Assembly: GCF_019739195.1 (NCBI RefSeq)
Contig: NZ_JAHHDS010000003.1
Location: 992,001 to 1,056,000, forward strand
Source of the DNA: Microcella sp.
Lineage (GTDB): Bacteria > Actinomycetota > Actinomycetes > Actinomycetales > Microbacteriaceae
DNA length: 64,000 nt
Direction: 5' to 3'
A program made the position numbers and the translations under genes. The notes under the pieces were generated by a model. The model had not been told where the DNA came from and ran no database searches. It worked only from the letters and a program-made list of their open reading frames with translations. The stretch's first letter is position 1. Each line of letters begins with the position of its first letter. This document shows, in pieces, positions 44,313-53,069 of this stretch.

Positions 44313-46853
44313 ATGACTATTCCGAAGTGGCTACTGCCCGTGCTCGCCGGCATCACGGCGATCGCCGTGGGCACCGCGAGTGCCCTCATCGCGTTCGTGC
44401 TCGTCGGAGGCGCGCCCGAGAGCGAACCCGCTCCGGTCGCGACGGCCGTGTCCGAAGCCGCAACCGAGACCGTACCGTTCATCGCGCCGGTCGGCTTTGG
44501 CGACGAGGCACCGCCGCTCGACCTCGACGGCGATCCCGAGACCGACGACGTGAGCCCCTACCTCGGCAGTGAAACCGTACCTGCGGTCGACGTCGACGAC
44601 GAGGGTACGCCGATCGGTGCCGACCCGACCTCGATCGCCGACCTCATCGACGCTGAGACTCTCGCGGCGGTCGACACCGTCATGGCGGCGGATGATCCCG
44701 CTTCGGTGCCCGGCATCGTGCCACTCTTCACCGGCGGAGACCCGTGCGCGCTGCCCGGTGCGCCGAGCGAGTCGTGCCCTGAGGGGCTGCGCTCGCGCAT
44801 CCTGTCGTTGACCGGTCTTCCGCCATTGCAGCTCACCGTCACGCCGAGCCCGTCGATCGGCGACACCTCGGTACGCGACCAGCTCGTGTGCGACCCCTTC
44901 GAGCTTGTTGACGGAGAGCTGCGGCTCGGCATCGGCACCAACCAGCCCGCGACCGTGACGATCACCTACTGGCCTCAAGGCAACCGGGCGGATGCTCGCG
45001 AGCTGTCGCTCTTCACCCCCGAGTCGCAGGTCGCCCTCTTCGAGGCCGACCTGCCCAGCGAAGGCGACCCGGCCCTCGTGCTCAAGCACTGCATCGTGCT
45101 CGACGGGCTCGACCCCAACGCGCGGTACGAGGTAAGAGTGGTCGCCGAGACCCCTGGTGGCGAGCTTCTCGAGCGCACCATCACGGTGTCGCTGCGGGTC
45201 AACCTCGGTCGACCGCCCGCTCGCATCGTGCCCGTCGGCGACAACATGATTGTCGTGAGCGCCATGCACCGCTATGGCGAGACGATGCTGCTGCGCGGCG
45301 TGCTGCACGATGACGACTACGACTATGACTGCTCAACCGTAGAGACCGGCGCCCCATTGCGGCTGGTGGGCGAACCTGTGACTCAGCGCAGCGATACAGA
45401 GTGGCTCGCGCGCAACGGGTTCTCGAATCAGTTCACCGAGCGCACCTCGGGAGCCTTCTACGTGCCGGAGGGGCGCAACGCTCTCGTGTGTCTGAGCAGC
45501 TACGACGACTCGCGACCGAGCTGGAATTGGGAAGTCGCCGACTACACCTATTCCTCGGTCGTGCAGGCCCCCGACTACACCGTGCCGCGCGTGACCTGGA
45601 TCAACACCACCGTGCGGCCGAGTGCACGGCTGAGCGAGGTCACCGTCGTGCTGGGGCCGCGCGGTGGAGGTGCCTGCGCCGCGCGCGGCATCACGGTGCC
45701 GTTCGCACCTGAGCGGTATGACGATCCGGATATTCCACCGCTGTGTGCCGGCGTGAATCTCGACGGCTTCAACTACTACAACACCGGTCACCTCATCGTG
45801 CGCGCGGGCGCCCGAGTCGCCGACGGTGTGAAGTGGACCTCCGCGGGGCTCCCGCTCGGCTTCCAGCGCTGCGCAGGTTTCTGCGACACGCTTCCCGAAC
45901 GCAGCTACTACACGATCGCGCTGCCGCTCGTGCCCGTGCCGAGTGGACTGTGCGGGTCTTCGTTCGGCGACTGCGATCCGCCCACGAGCTCGGTGTCGGG
46001 CGGCACGGTGCACTTGCGGGTCGACTGGGAGCACGGTGCGCGCAACGGCGCCGAATCGTGGAGCATGGGCCCGATTGTCGAGGCCGAAGGTGTGCCGTTC
46101 TTGCTCTATGAGCCGCAGTTCGACCGCACGGCCGTGCCCCGTTACGTCAACGACGCGAGCGGCAGGCGTGTTGAATTCGACCTGCGCAGCGACCGCCCTG
46201 TGAACTACCGCGCGACCCTGCTCGGCGACTGCTTTCTGCCCGAGACGGTCACCGTTGTCGAGGGCCGGTGGGAGAACCTGGGCGACTCGCTCGTCAGCTT
46301 CGCGAACCCGTGTCGAGGCGCGACCTACAGCATTCACGTCGACCTCATCGACGACGAAGGTGTCTCGGCTGCCTACGGCCCGACCACCTCAGGGTCGATC
46401 TGGTGGAGCTACCTCGACATTCCGGGCACGACAGAGGCCTTCAATGTGAGCTACCGGCTGACTCTGATCGATGACGACGGACGAGGCACGAGCATGGTCT
46501 ACCCGACGTTCATCGAGATCGGGGGCCACCGGTTTCTCCGCACAGGCCCGTGGGGCGACCGGTGCGCATTCGGCGCTATCGTCACCGATCTCGACGGAAC
46601 GAGCACGATCGGCGTAGAGCTACCTGACGTCGTGCCGATCACCGCCACGTTGACGATGCGAGACGGGCTCGGACTCGATCTGGATGCTGATGCCGACGGC
46701 TTCGCCGACTGCGACCGTGACGCCCCCGGCGGCGACACCATCACTGTGGAGACCAGCGTGCTGCTGAGCGAGTTGCGCAGCACCGGTCGGTACACAGTCA
46801 CAGCCGAGAATGAGCGGCTGCGGCTTCTCATGACAATCACCCTGCGCGACTGA
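44313..46853 (+). CDS. 846-residue membrane-anchored extracellular protein
   Basis: ATG at 44313, two bases after the anti-sigma stop; the frame is open a little upstream but that lies inside the previous gene. One membrane helix near the N-terminus (WLLPVLAGITAIAVGTASAL onward), an acidic segment (about 50-125), then about 700 extracellular residues rich in beta-strand patterns and paired Cys (CRGATYS, GDRCAFG). Near the end is DLDADADGFADCDRDAPGG, like a calcium-binding type-3-repeat loop. No catalytic motif and no C-terminal anchor. No known family was recognised. Confidence 0.75.
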   Translation: MTIPKWLLPVLAGITAIAVGTASALIAFVLVGGAPESEPAPVATAVSEAATETVPFIAPVGFGDEAPPLDLDGDPETDDVSPYLGSETVPAVDVDDEGTPIGADPTSIADLIDAETLAAVDTVMAADDPASVPGIVPLFTGGDPCALPGAPSESCPEGLRSRILSLTGLPPLQLTVTPSPSIGDTSVRDQLVCDPFELVDGELRLGIGTNQPATVTITYWPQGNRADARELSLFTPESQVALFEADLPSEGDPALVLKHCIVLDGLDPNARYEVRVVAETPGGELLERTITVSLRVNLGRPPARIVPVGDNMIVVSAMHRYGETMLLRGVLHDDDYDYDCSTVETGAPLRLVGEPVTQRSDTEWLARNGFSNQFTERTSGAFYVPEGRNALVCLSSYDDSRPSWNWEVADYTYSSVVQAPDYTVPRVTWINTTVRPSARLSEVTVVLGPRGGGACAARGITVPFAPERYDDPDIPPLCAGVNLDGFNYYNTGHLIVRAGARVADGVKWTSAGLPLGFQRCAGFCDTLPERSYYTIALPLVPVPSGLCGSSFGDCDPPTSSVSGGTVHLRVDWEHGARNGAESWSMGPIVEAEGVPFLLYEPQFDRTAVPRYVNDASGRRVEFDLRSDRPVNYRATLLGDCFLPETVTVVEGRWENLGDSLVSFANPCRGATYSIHVDLIDDEGVSAAYGPTTSGSIWWSYLDIPGTTEAFNVSYRLTLIDDDGRGTSMVYPTFIEIGGHRFLRTGPWGDRCAFGAIVTDLDGTSTIGVELPDVVPITATLTMRDGLGLDLDADADGFADCDRDAPGGDTITVETSVLLSELRSTGRYTVTAENERLRLLMTITLRD

Positions 46854-46899
46854 CGAGGTCTCTCATCCAGCAGCACCACCTGAAACCGGAGAACACGCA

Positions 46900-47472
46900 A
46901 TGACCACAACGCGCAACCGCCCCTGGCTCGCCCTCGCGCTGCTCACCGTGCTGCCCGTACTCGCCGCGTGCAGCGCAGACTCGACCGAAGCGCCCGAGTC
47001 ACCCGACACCATCGAGTCGTCGGACGAAGCGGCCTCGCCGCCCGCCGCCGTCGAGCTGCCGTGCGGTGCGGCCGACGCCGCCGAGCTCGAGGCGGTGTTC
47101 GGCGCCGGGCTCGGCGACGGCCGCATCGGCACTGTGAACGTCACCGAGAACGAGGTCACGTGGAACGCCGACTCCTGTACGTGGGAAGCCGAGAGCGTCG
47201 AGGTGCAACTGCGCATCTCGGATGCCGACGACTTCGCCGCGGGCTTCGCGTGCCTCGAGCCGCTCGCGATCGGCAGCGACCTCGAGGTCGTGGCCGGCCT
47301 GAGCGACCAAGCCTGGTGGCAGTTCTCCGGCAGTTCAGGGGCCGAAGGCGAGCTTCGTCTCTGCACCGGCGACACGCTCGTCGAGGTGCTCATCGAAGCC
47401 GAGTCGGGCGACTCGGCCGTCTTGCGCGATCAGGCGGTCGAGCTCGCCGAACTCGTGATCTCGAAGCTGTAG
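46900..47472 (+). CDS. Lipoprotein of unknown function
   Basis: 190 residues. Lipobox LAAC with Cys24. After a Ser/Glu/Pro spacer the mature domain (about 50-190) has LPCGAADAAELEAVFGAGLG and NADSCTWEAESVEVQLRISD, with Cys at three or four positions, similar in layout to DUF3558-type actinobacterial lipoproteins. Probably the last gene of the sigma operon, 46 bases after the 846-residue protein; a hairpin follows. Confidence 0.75.
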   Translation: MTTTRNRPWLALALLTVLPVLAACSADSTEAPESPDTIESSDEAASPPAAVELPCGAADAAELEAVFGAGLGDGRIGTVNVTENEVTWNADSCTWEAESVEVQLRISDADDFAAGFACLEPLAIGSDLEVVAGLSDQAWWQFSGSSGAEGELRLCTGDTLVEVLIEAESGDSAVLRDQAVELAELVISKL

Positions 47473-47487
47473 CGGGGCCCGCCCGGG

Positions 47488-47529
47488 GCAGTGTGCCTCA
47501 TGCGGCACATGCCACGCGAGGCACACTGC
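47488..47529. terminator. Two-way hairpin between convergent genes
   Basis: GCAGTGTGCCTC (47488-47499) and GAGGCACACTGC (47518-47529) pair perfectly over 12 bp around an 18-base loop. It lies between the convergent lipoprotein and HNH genes and has no T-run, so it is a likely but not classical terminator. Confidence 0.6.
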
Positions 47530-47600
47530 GTCAGCGGAAACCTGCATCCACGGCAGTCGCGCGGCGAGCATCCGTCGCCACGATCTCGCATCCGCCCTGT

Positions 47601-48101
47601 CTACGCGGCGAGCGGCGCCAAGTACTCGTTCCAGTCGGGCAGCGGTCGTTCGATGCCGCGCACGAGCCAGGCCGTGCCGTGCGGCGCCTTCGGTGTGACC
47701 CGCAGCTTCCAGCGCATCTCAGCGGGTGTGCGGTCGCTCTTGAGGTTGTTGCACTTCAGGCAGCAGGCCACGAGATTCTCCCACGTGTCGGCTCCCCCGC
47801 GCGAGCGCGGCATGACGTGGTCGATCGTTGACGCAAAGCCGCCGCAGTAGGCACAGCGGTTGCCGTCGCGGCGCAGCACCCCGCGTCGCGTGAGCGGAAC
47901 CTGGCGGCTGTGCGGAATGCGCACATAGCGCCGCAGCACGATGACGCTCGGGCGATCCCACGTTCCCTCGATGCCGAAGACGGGATGCTCGCCATCCGTC
48001 GCGAGAATCGTCGCCTTCTCATTCATGACGAGCACGAGCGCTCGGCGGAACGACACGACGGCGAGCGGCTCGTAGCCGGCGTTGAGAACGAGTGTGCGCA
48101 T
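47601..48101 (-). CDS. HNH endonuclease-domain protein
   Basis: 166 residues from the ATG at 48101 (CAGGAG upstream), ten codons inside the open frame. HNH site: CAYCGGFASTIDHVMPRSRG with zinc Cys pairs (CAYC and CLKC), the DH dyad and GGADTWENLVACCLKCNNLK. The N-terminal MRTLVLNAGYEPLAVVSFRR is the standard beginning of a widespread actinobacterial HNH group of unknown biological role (nicking or repair has been suggested for relatives). Full length for the family. Confidence 0.88.
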   Translation of the reverse strand: MRTLVLNAGYEPLAVVSFRRALVLVMNEKATILATDGEHPVFGIEGTWDRPSVIVLRRYVRIPHSRQVPLTRRGVLRRDGNRCAYCGGFASTIDHVMPRSRGGADTWENLVACCLKCNNLKSDRTPAEMRWKLRVTPKAPHGTAWLVRGIERPLPDWNEYLAPLAA

Positions 48102-48200
48102 GCTGGGGGCTCCTGTCGAACGGGCCCGCATGGCCTGCGGGCGTTCCTTCGGTTCTCAGTGCCTCACGGTGCGAGGGTCGTCGTGCACCCTTTCGGGCAC

Positions 48201-48230
48201 AAAAAAAGCACTGCCGTTAGACGACAGTGC
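48201..48230 (-). terminator. Rho-independent terminator inside a small ORF end
   Basis: On the minus strand GCACTGTCG (48230-48222), loop TCTAA and CGGCAGTGC (48216-48208), followed by seven T (48207-48201). The TAA of the 38-codon ORF is the loop of this hairpin. It separates that ORF from the HNH gene about 100 bases further on. Confidence 0.85.
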
Positions 48231-48333
48231 TCAGTACCGCAGAACCACGACAGGGCGCGATCCAGCGAACGGCGACGGCTATGCGAAAGACGGCGCGCGC
48301 ATCCACGGTTTGGATGTCGTTCCGCCCACTCAT
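48217..48333 (-). CDS. Possible 38-residue small protein or leader peptide
   Basis: ATG at 48333 preceded by GAGAGGAGAGGCC, one of the best ribosome binding sites in the window. The 38 residues begin MSGRNDIQTVDARAVFRIAV and end in SAVLSTVV. No family is known to me. Its stop codon lies in the loop of a strong terminator, so a ribosome finishing it would cover the hairpin: this fits either a free-standing short mRNA or an attenuator in front of the HNH gene. Confidence 0.5.
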   Translation of the reverse strand: MSGRNDIQTVDARAVFRIAVAVRWIAPCRGSAVLSTVV

Positions 48334-48383
48334 GGCCTCTCCTCTCGTGCGCCGTATGGCACCGAGAATGTAAGGCTAACCCA

Positions 48384-48419
48384 GAATCGGCGCGCTCTCA
48401 CTGAGAGGCGCGCCGATTC
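48384..48419 (-). terminator. Long hairpin after the NlpC/P60 gene
   Basis: GAATCGGCGCGC and GCGCGCCGATTC pair over 12 bp and the inner TCTC/GAGA extends the stem to 16 bp with one bulged base. It lies 40 bases past the NlpC/P60 stop and probably ends that transcript; only a weak T-rich stretch follows. Confidence 0.65.
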
Positions 48420-48458
48420 ACCGGTCGTTCACCCTGCGGCCAGGGCGACGGATGCTCG

Positions 48459-49247
48459 TCAGATGCCGACGCGCACGATCCAGTAGTTGTCGGTCCAGAT
48501 CGGGCGCACGCTCACGACGCCACCCGCGCGGGGCGAGTCGATGAAGGTGCCGTTGCCCATGTAGATGCCGTTGTGGCCGTTCATGATCACGATGTCGCCG
48601 GGGCGGGCGTCGGCGCGCGAGATGCGCGTGCCTGCGCGGTCTTGGGCGCTCACCGTGCGGGGCAGCGACACACCGAACTGGGCGTAGACGTACTGCACGA
48701 AGCCCGAGCAGTCGAAGCCGGCCGGAGTGCTGCCGCCGTAGCGGTAAGGCACGCCCTGATACTGCAGCGCCACCTGCACAACCTGGTCGAGGCTGAAGTT
48801 GGGATACGGCGGGTTGGCCAAGAAGTCGCTGACGCGCGGGCCCGACCAGGCGGCGGCAGCAGCGGCGCGCTGGGCAGCGAGCTGCGCACGGCGCAAGGCT
48901 GCGGGGTCGGTCGCGGTGAACTCACCGCGGCTCGCGTCGACGACGACGGGCTCGGTCGAGGCCAGCTCGATCTCTTGCGAAGAGGTGGCCTGCAGTTCGG
49001 CGATGGCCTCAGCGGTCTGATTCGACTCCGCGTTGGCGGCGGGCTGCAGCGAGGTGCCCGGCAGCGCCAGAGTGGCGACGATCGCCGTTGCCGCGGTCAT
49101 GGCCCCCATGTTGAGAGCGGTGCGCTTCCAGGCCTTCGACCGCGGTGCGCGAGGCGCTGCGGTTGCCTGAGCACGAGCGGTTGTGGCGACGGCCGTGCGG
49201 CGTGAGCGGCGTGACTCGACCAGCTCGAGGTTCGTATCGTGTGTCAA
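48459..49247 (-). CDS. NlpC/P60 peptidoglycan hydrolase
   Basis: 262 residues from a TTG at 49247, chosen because AGGAGG lies 8 bases upstream and the longer frame has no coding character before it. A basic N-terminus, a membrane/signal segment (MGAMTAATAIVATLALPG, about 50-68), a linker, then the NlpC/P60 domain (from about 155): FDCSGFVQYVYAQFGVSLPR with catalytic Cys, and GDIVIMNGHNGIYMGNG with the His. Cuts peptide cross-bridges outside the cell. The roughly 150-base leader is structured. Confidence 0.88.
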   Translation of the reverse strand: MTHDTNLELVESRRSRRTAVATTARAQATAAPRAPRSKAWKRTALNMGAMTAATAIVATLALPGTSLQPAANAESNQTAEAIAELQATSSQEIELASTEPVVVDASRGEFTATDPAALRRAQLAAQRAAAAAAWSGPRVSDFLANPPYPNFSLDQVVQVALQYQGVPYRYGGSTPAGFDCSGFVQYVYAQFGVSLPRTVSAQDRAGTRISRADARPGDIVIMNGHNGIYMGNGTFIDSPRAGGVVSVRPIWTDNYWIVRVGI

Positions 49248-49262
49248 AGGTGTTGCCTCCTG

Positions 49263-49367
49263 CGCTTCGCCGCTGACGCATGATCGGTGATGATCGACGG
49301 CCCGTCTGATTTCGTGTTGTCCACGGTCTGAGTGCAGAAGACGGGCGTGCGAAGCGTTCTGCGTCAG
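49263..49367 (-). promoter_or_regulatory. Structured mRNA leader, possible cis-regulatory RNA
   Basis: Three perfect 8-bp pairings are seen: A, 49360-49367 with 49273-49280; B, 49349-49356 with 49263-49270; C, 49339-49346 with 49300-49307. C nests inside A, and B crosses A, so the leader can form a pseudoknot or switch between two states. The 3' strand of B ends one base from the AGGAGG of the NlpC/P60 gene. I cannot match it to the c-di-AMP (ydaO) riboswitch. Confidence 0.5.
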
Positions 49368-49404
49368 AGCTGCCGATCGGTTGGGTGTGACCGGCAACTG
49401 GTCG

Positions 49405-49434
49405 AGTGTACGTGAGATAACGGAACGGTTACAA
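49405..49434 (-). promoter_or_regulatory. Promoter of the NlpC/P60 gene
   Basis: TTGTAA (49434-49429), 18 bases, TACACT (49410-49405) on the minus strand. The spacer and -35 contain GTAACCG-TTC-CGTTATC, an imperfect inverted repeat that may be a regulator site. Predicted leader is about 150 bases. Confidence 0.5.
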
Positions 49435-49469
49435 ACCGACGCGCCACCACAGCATGTAGTGGTGAATCC

Positions 49470-50159
49470 TCACTCGGCGACGTAGATGTGCTGCGCGATC
49501 TCGGCGGGCAGGTCGATGCCCTCGTCGCGCCCGACGACCTCGACGCTGACGTACCCGTTGGGCTCCGGGCGCAGCCTCGCGTGCGCCCCGGGCACGACTC
49601 CCGCTTCGCGCAGCTGGTGCAGCAGGTCGGGGTCGACCTGGGCGGGCTCCGCCAACCGGCGGATCGTGCCCTCGCGCACGCCGGCGGCTGCCGCGTGCGT
49701 GAGCGAGATGACGCCGTCGAGAAAGTCGTTCGCGGCCGAGCCGCCGATGTGCTCGAGCCCCGGAATCGGGTTGCCGTAGGGCGACTCGGTGGGCTCGCCG
49801 AGCAGGGCCATGATGCGGCGTTCGACCTGCTCGCTCATGACGTGCTCCCACCGGCACGCCTCGTCGTGCACGAACGCCCAGTCGAGCCCGATGACGTCGG
49901 CGAGCAGCCGTTCGGCCAGTCGGTGCTTTCGCATCACCGAGATCGCCTTGGTGCGACCGTCGTCGGTGAGCTCGAGGTGCCGATCGCCCTCGACTCTCAC
50001 CAGGCCGTCGCGCTCCATGCGCGAGATCGTCTGCGAGACGGTGGGGCCCGAATGCCCGAGGCGCTCGCTGATGCGGGCGCGCAAGGGCACGATCTGCTCT
50101 TCTTCGAGGTCGAGAATCGTGCGCAGGTACATCTCGGTGGTGTCGACGAGGTCGGTCAT
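49470..50159 (-). CDS. DtxR/IdeR-family metal-dependent regulator
   Basis: 229 residues. N-terminal winged helix (VPLRARISERLGHSGPTVSQ, TISRMERDGL), a dimerisation domain with every classical metal ligand at DtxR numbering (Met10, Cys102, Glu105, His106; His79, Glu83, His98) and a C-terminal SH3-like domain (about 150-229). With Fe2+ or Mn2+ bound such proteins repress iron or manganese genes. Cys102 favours the iron-type (IdeR/DtxR) over MntR. Divergent from serC. Confidence 0.93.
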   Translation of the reverse strand: MTDLVDTTEMYLRTILDLEEEQIVPLRARISERLGHSGPTVSQTISRMERDGLVRVEGDRHLELTDDGRTKAISVMRKHRLAERLLADVIGLDWAFVHDEACRWEHVMSEQVERRIMALLGEPTESPYGNPIPGLEHIGGSAANDFLDGVISLTHAAAAGVREGTIRRLAEPAQVDPDLLHQLREAGVVPGAHARLRPEPNGYVSVEVVGRDEGIDLPAEIAQHIYVAE

Positions 50160-50223
50160 GTGCGTCCTCTCTCATCGCAGCGGGCCTGCACGCGACTCGG
50201 CAGGTCAGGCTTGCCTAGCCTAA

Positions 50224-51384
<1,161 letters not shown>

Positions 51385-51427
51385 GTCTCGCTCGCCCTAC
51401 GGCGATGCGACTGCCACACTGGAGCGC

Positions 51428-51670
51428 ATGAGGCTCTACGTTCCGCACGACGAGCGCCGCCCGCAGCCCGAGCCCGCTGTCACCAACGATGCACTCGCCT
51501 TCGCGATCGGCATCGGCGGCTGGATCATCGGCGCGACCGTCGTGGTCGGGATGCTCTCTGCACCCGTCTCGTTCGACCCGGCCCGCGTGCTCGCCACGAT
51601 CGCCGTCGGGCTCGTGCTCGGTCTCGCGGGGCTGCTCGTCTCGCTGCGCCAACGCCGCACCCGCCTCTAG
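51428..51670 (+). CDS. DUF2530-like small membrane protein
   Basis: 80 residues: a polar N-terminus (about 1-22), two membrane segments (AFAIGIGGWIIGATVVVGML and VLATIAVGLVLGLAGLLVSL) and an Arg-rich end (RQRRTRL). Fits DUF2530, an actinobacterial family with no known function that often lies next to DUF3027, as here (convergent). Its stop codon is part of a terminator stem. Confidence 0.75.
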   Translation: MRLYVPHDERRPQPEPAVTNDALAFAIGIGGWIIGATVVVGMLSAPVSFDPARVLATIAVGLVLGLAGLLVSLRQRRTRL

Positions 51671-51703
51671 TCGCAGGTGCCGCGCGTCGCGGCGCTGCGG
51701 CTA
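51668..51703. terminator. Two-way terminator holding both stop codons
   Basis: TAGTCGCAG pairs with CTGCGGCTA (one G-T) and inside it GCCGCG with CGCGGC. The outer ends are the TAG of the plus gene (51668-51670) and the TAG of the minus gene (51703-51701). No clear T-run. Confidence 0.6.
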
Positions 51704-52276
51704 CTTCTCGGTGAGCGTGTCGTCGTCGAGGTGCAGGTCGATGTCGACGCCGTCGAAGACATCATCGCCGTCGTCGCCGTGCACGTCGTGCTCGTCGATC
51801 GCCTCGTCGGCGTCGTCGTCGTGAGCGTCGTCGTCGTGCTCGTCGTCGTCGTCATCGTCATCGTCGTCGTCGTCAGTCTCGCCCGCGAGCTCGCGCTCGT
51901 GCGCCTGCTGAGCGAGGTAGTCGTCGAGCCGGTCGGCCCACGGCACCCAGTCCGGTGCCGTGAGAGCGCCCTCCGCCGGAATCAGCTCGGTCTCGAGCAC
52001 GCTCGGCTGCATGCCGGGGTTCACGGCGACGGCGACGGTCCAGTACCACCCGGGGTAGCCGCCCTGAGTCGTCGAGAAACGCACGGTGGCGACATCGTCG
52101 GCGACGACGACGTCGCGCAAGGCTCCGACGTTGGCGGGGCGAGTGATCTCGCCCAGCGCCTGGCGAGCGATGGGCTCGAGCACCGCAGCGTCAGTCGTGG
52201 CGGATGCGGCGCCGTCGGCAGCAGCATCCGTCACCGCAGCATCGACAGCGGCGGCTTTCTTCGAGACGCGCGCCAC
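51701..52276 (-). CDS. DUF3027 protein with acidic His/Asp tail
   Basis: 191 residues. Core RQALGEITRPANVGALRDVV, then VRFSTTQGGYPGWYWTVAVA, LIPAEGALTAPDWVPWADRL and DDYLAQQAHEREL, the defining motifs of DUF3027 (actinobacterial, unknown role). The family domain ends near residue 132; the remaining 60 residues are almost only Asp, His, Glu and Ala. The tail is coded by a long GTC/ATC-rich stretch (about 51720-51880). A metal- or nucleic-acid-mimic role is possible but unproven. Confidence 0.85.
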   Translation of the reverse strand: MARVSKKAAAVDAAVTDAAADGAASATTDAAVLEPIARQALGEITRPANVGALRDVVVADDVATVRFSTTQGGYPGWYWTVAVAVNPGMQPSVLETELIPAEGALTAPDWVPWADRLDDYLAQQAHERELAGETDDDDDDDDDDDEHDDDAHDDDADEAIDEHDVHGDDGDDVFDGVDIDLHLDDDTLTEK

Positions 52277-52281
52277 GAGGG

Positions 52282-52662
52282 CTACGCGTCCAGTTCGTCG
52301 GCGACGCGGCGCAGCATGGCCGCGATCTTCTTGCCGTGCTCACCTTCGGGGTAGCGCCCGCGCTTGAGGTTCGCACCGATGCCGTCGAGCAACTTGACGA
52401 GGTCTTCGACGATGATCGACATGTCGTCGGCCGACTTGCGGTTCGCCCGAGCGAGTGAGGGCTTGGCGTCGAGGATGCGCACCGAGAGCGCCTGCGCGCC
52501 GCGCTTGCCATCAGCGATGCCGAACTCGAGCTTCGTGCCTGCCTTGACGACCGCACCTTCGGGCAGCGCCGAGGCGTGCAGAAAGACCTCATCGCCCTCA
52601 TCGGATGCGATGAAGCCGAAGCCCTTCTCCTGGTCGTAGAACTTGACCTTGCCGGTAGGCAT
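52282..52662 (-). CDS. Cold-shock-domain protein with helical C-terminus
   Basis: 126 residues from the ATG at 52662 (GGAG upstream), well inside the open frame. N-terminal CSD: MPTGKVKFYDQEKGFGFIAS with RNP1 KGFGFI and RNP2 VFLHAS. After residue 66 a helical part (DDMSIIVEDLVKLLDGIGAN and GKKIAAMLRRVADELDA) that single-domain cold shock proteins lack. Binds single-stranded RNA/DNA. Five bases from DUF3027 on the same strand; this pair is conserved in Actinobacteria. Confidence 0.92.
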   Translation of the reverse strand: MPTGKVKFYDQEKGFGFIASDEGDEVFLHASALPEGAVVKAGTKLEFGIADGKRGAQALSVRILDAKPSLARANRKSADDMSIIVEDLVKLLDGIGANLKRGRYPEGEHGKKIAAMLRRVADELDA

Positions 52663-52796
52663 GCGCTCTCCTTGCGAGTCGTCGTGAGTCTCAAGGGTAC
52701 CGGTCTGCACCTGCCGACGGGGCCCAGATGCTCGCGAACGCCTGGCCCCAGCACGCGGGGTAGGTCGCACGCCGCCCCGCCGCCTATCCTGGTGTC

Positions 52797-53069
52797 GTGC
52801 CCGAAGAATCGTTCGTCATGAGCAACCGCCTCGAGCGCGTGCTGGCCTACATGGTCGCCGCGGTCATTCTGGTGAGTCTGGCGAGCTTTGTCGCTCTGAT
52901 CGCCGCAACCGGCGCGGGCCTCGGGCGCGAAGAGTTCGCGACCGGTATCTGGCCGATCGTCACGATCATGCCGCTCATCGGCCTGCCGATCGGCTTCGTG
53001 CTGATCATCGCGCTGCTCGTCGTCAGCGCTGTGCGCCGGGGGCGAGCCGCGAAGGATGCCGGCAACTAG
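52797..53069 (+). CDS. Small membrane protein, two segments
   Basis: 90 residues from the GTG at 52797 (an ATG at 52818 is possible). Two membrane segments (LAYMVAAVILVSLASFVALI and IVTIMPLIGLPIGFVLIIAL) joined by a short loop, and a basic end (RRGRAAKDAGN). Conserved position before the helicase-associated gene, with which it overlaps by 14 bases. Function unknown. Confidence 0.75.
   Translation: MPEESFVMSNRLERVLAYMVAAVILVSLASFVALIAATGAGLGREEFATGIWPIVTIMPLIGLPIGFVLIIALLVVSAVRRGRAAKDAGN

Noticed and set aside
49248-49440. c-di-AMP (ydaO) riboswitch before the NlpC/P60 gene
   Set aside because: The conserved GGGGAACC and GGGUGAAUC-type elements are not found in the leader. It is reported only as an unassigned structured leader.
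51720-51880. Repeat array (GTC/ATC units)
   Set aside because: It is the coding sequence of the Asp/His tail of DUF3027, not an independent repeat or CRISPR-like array.
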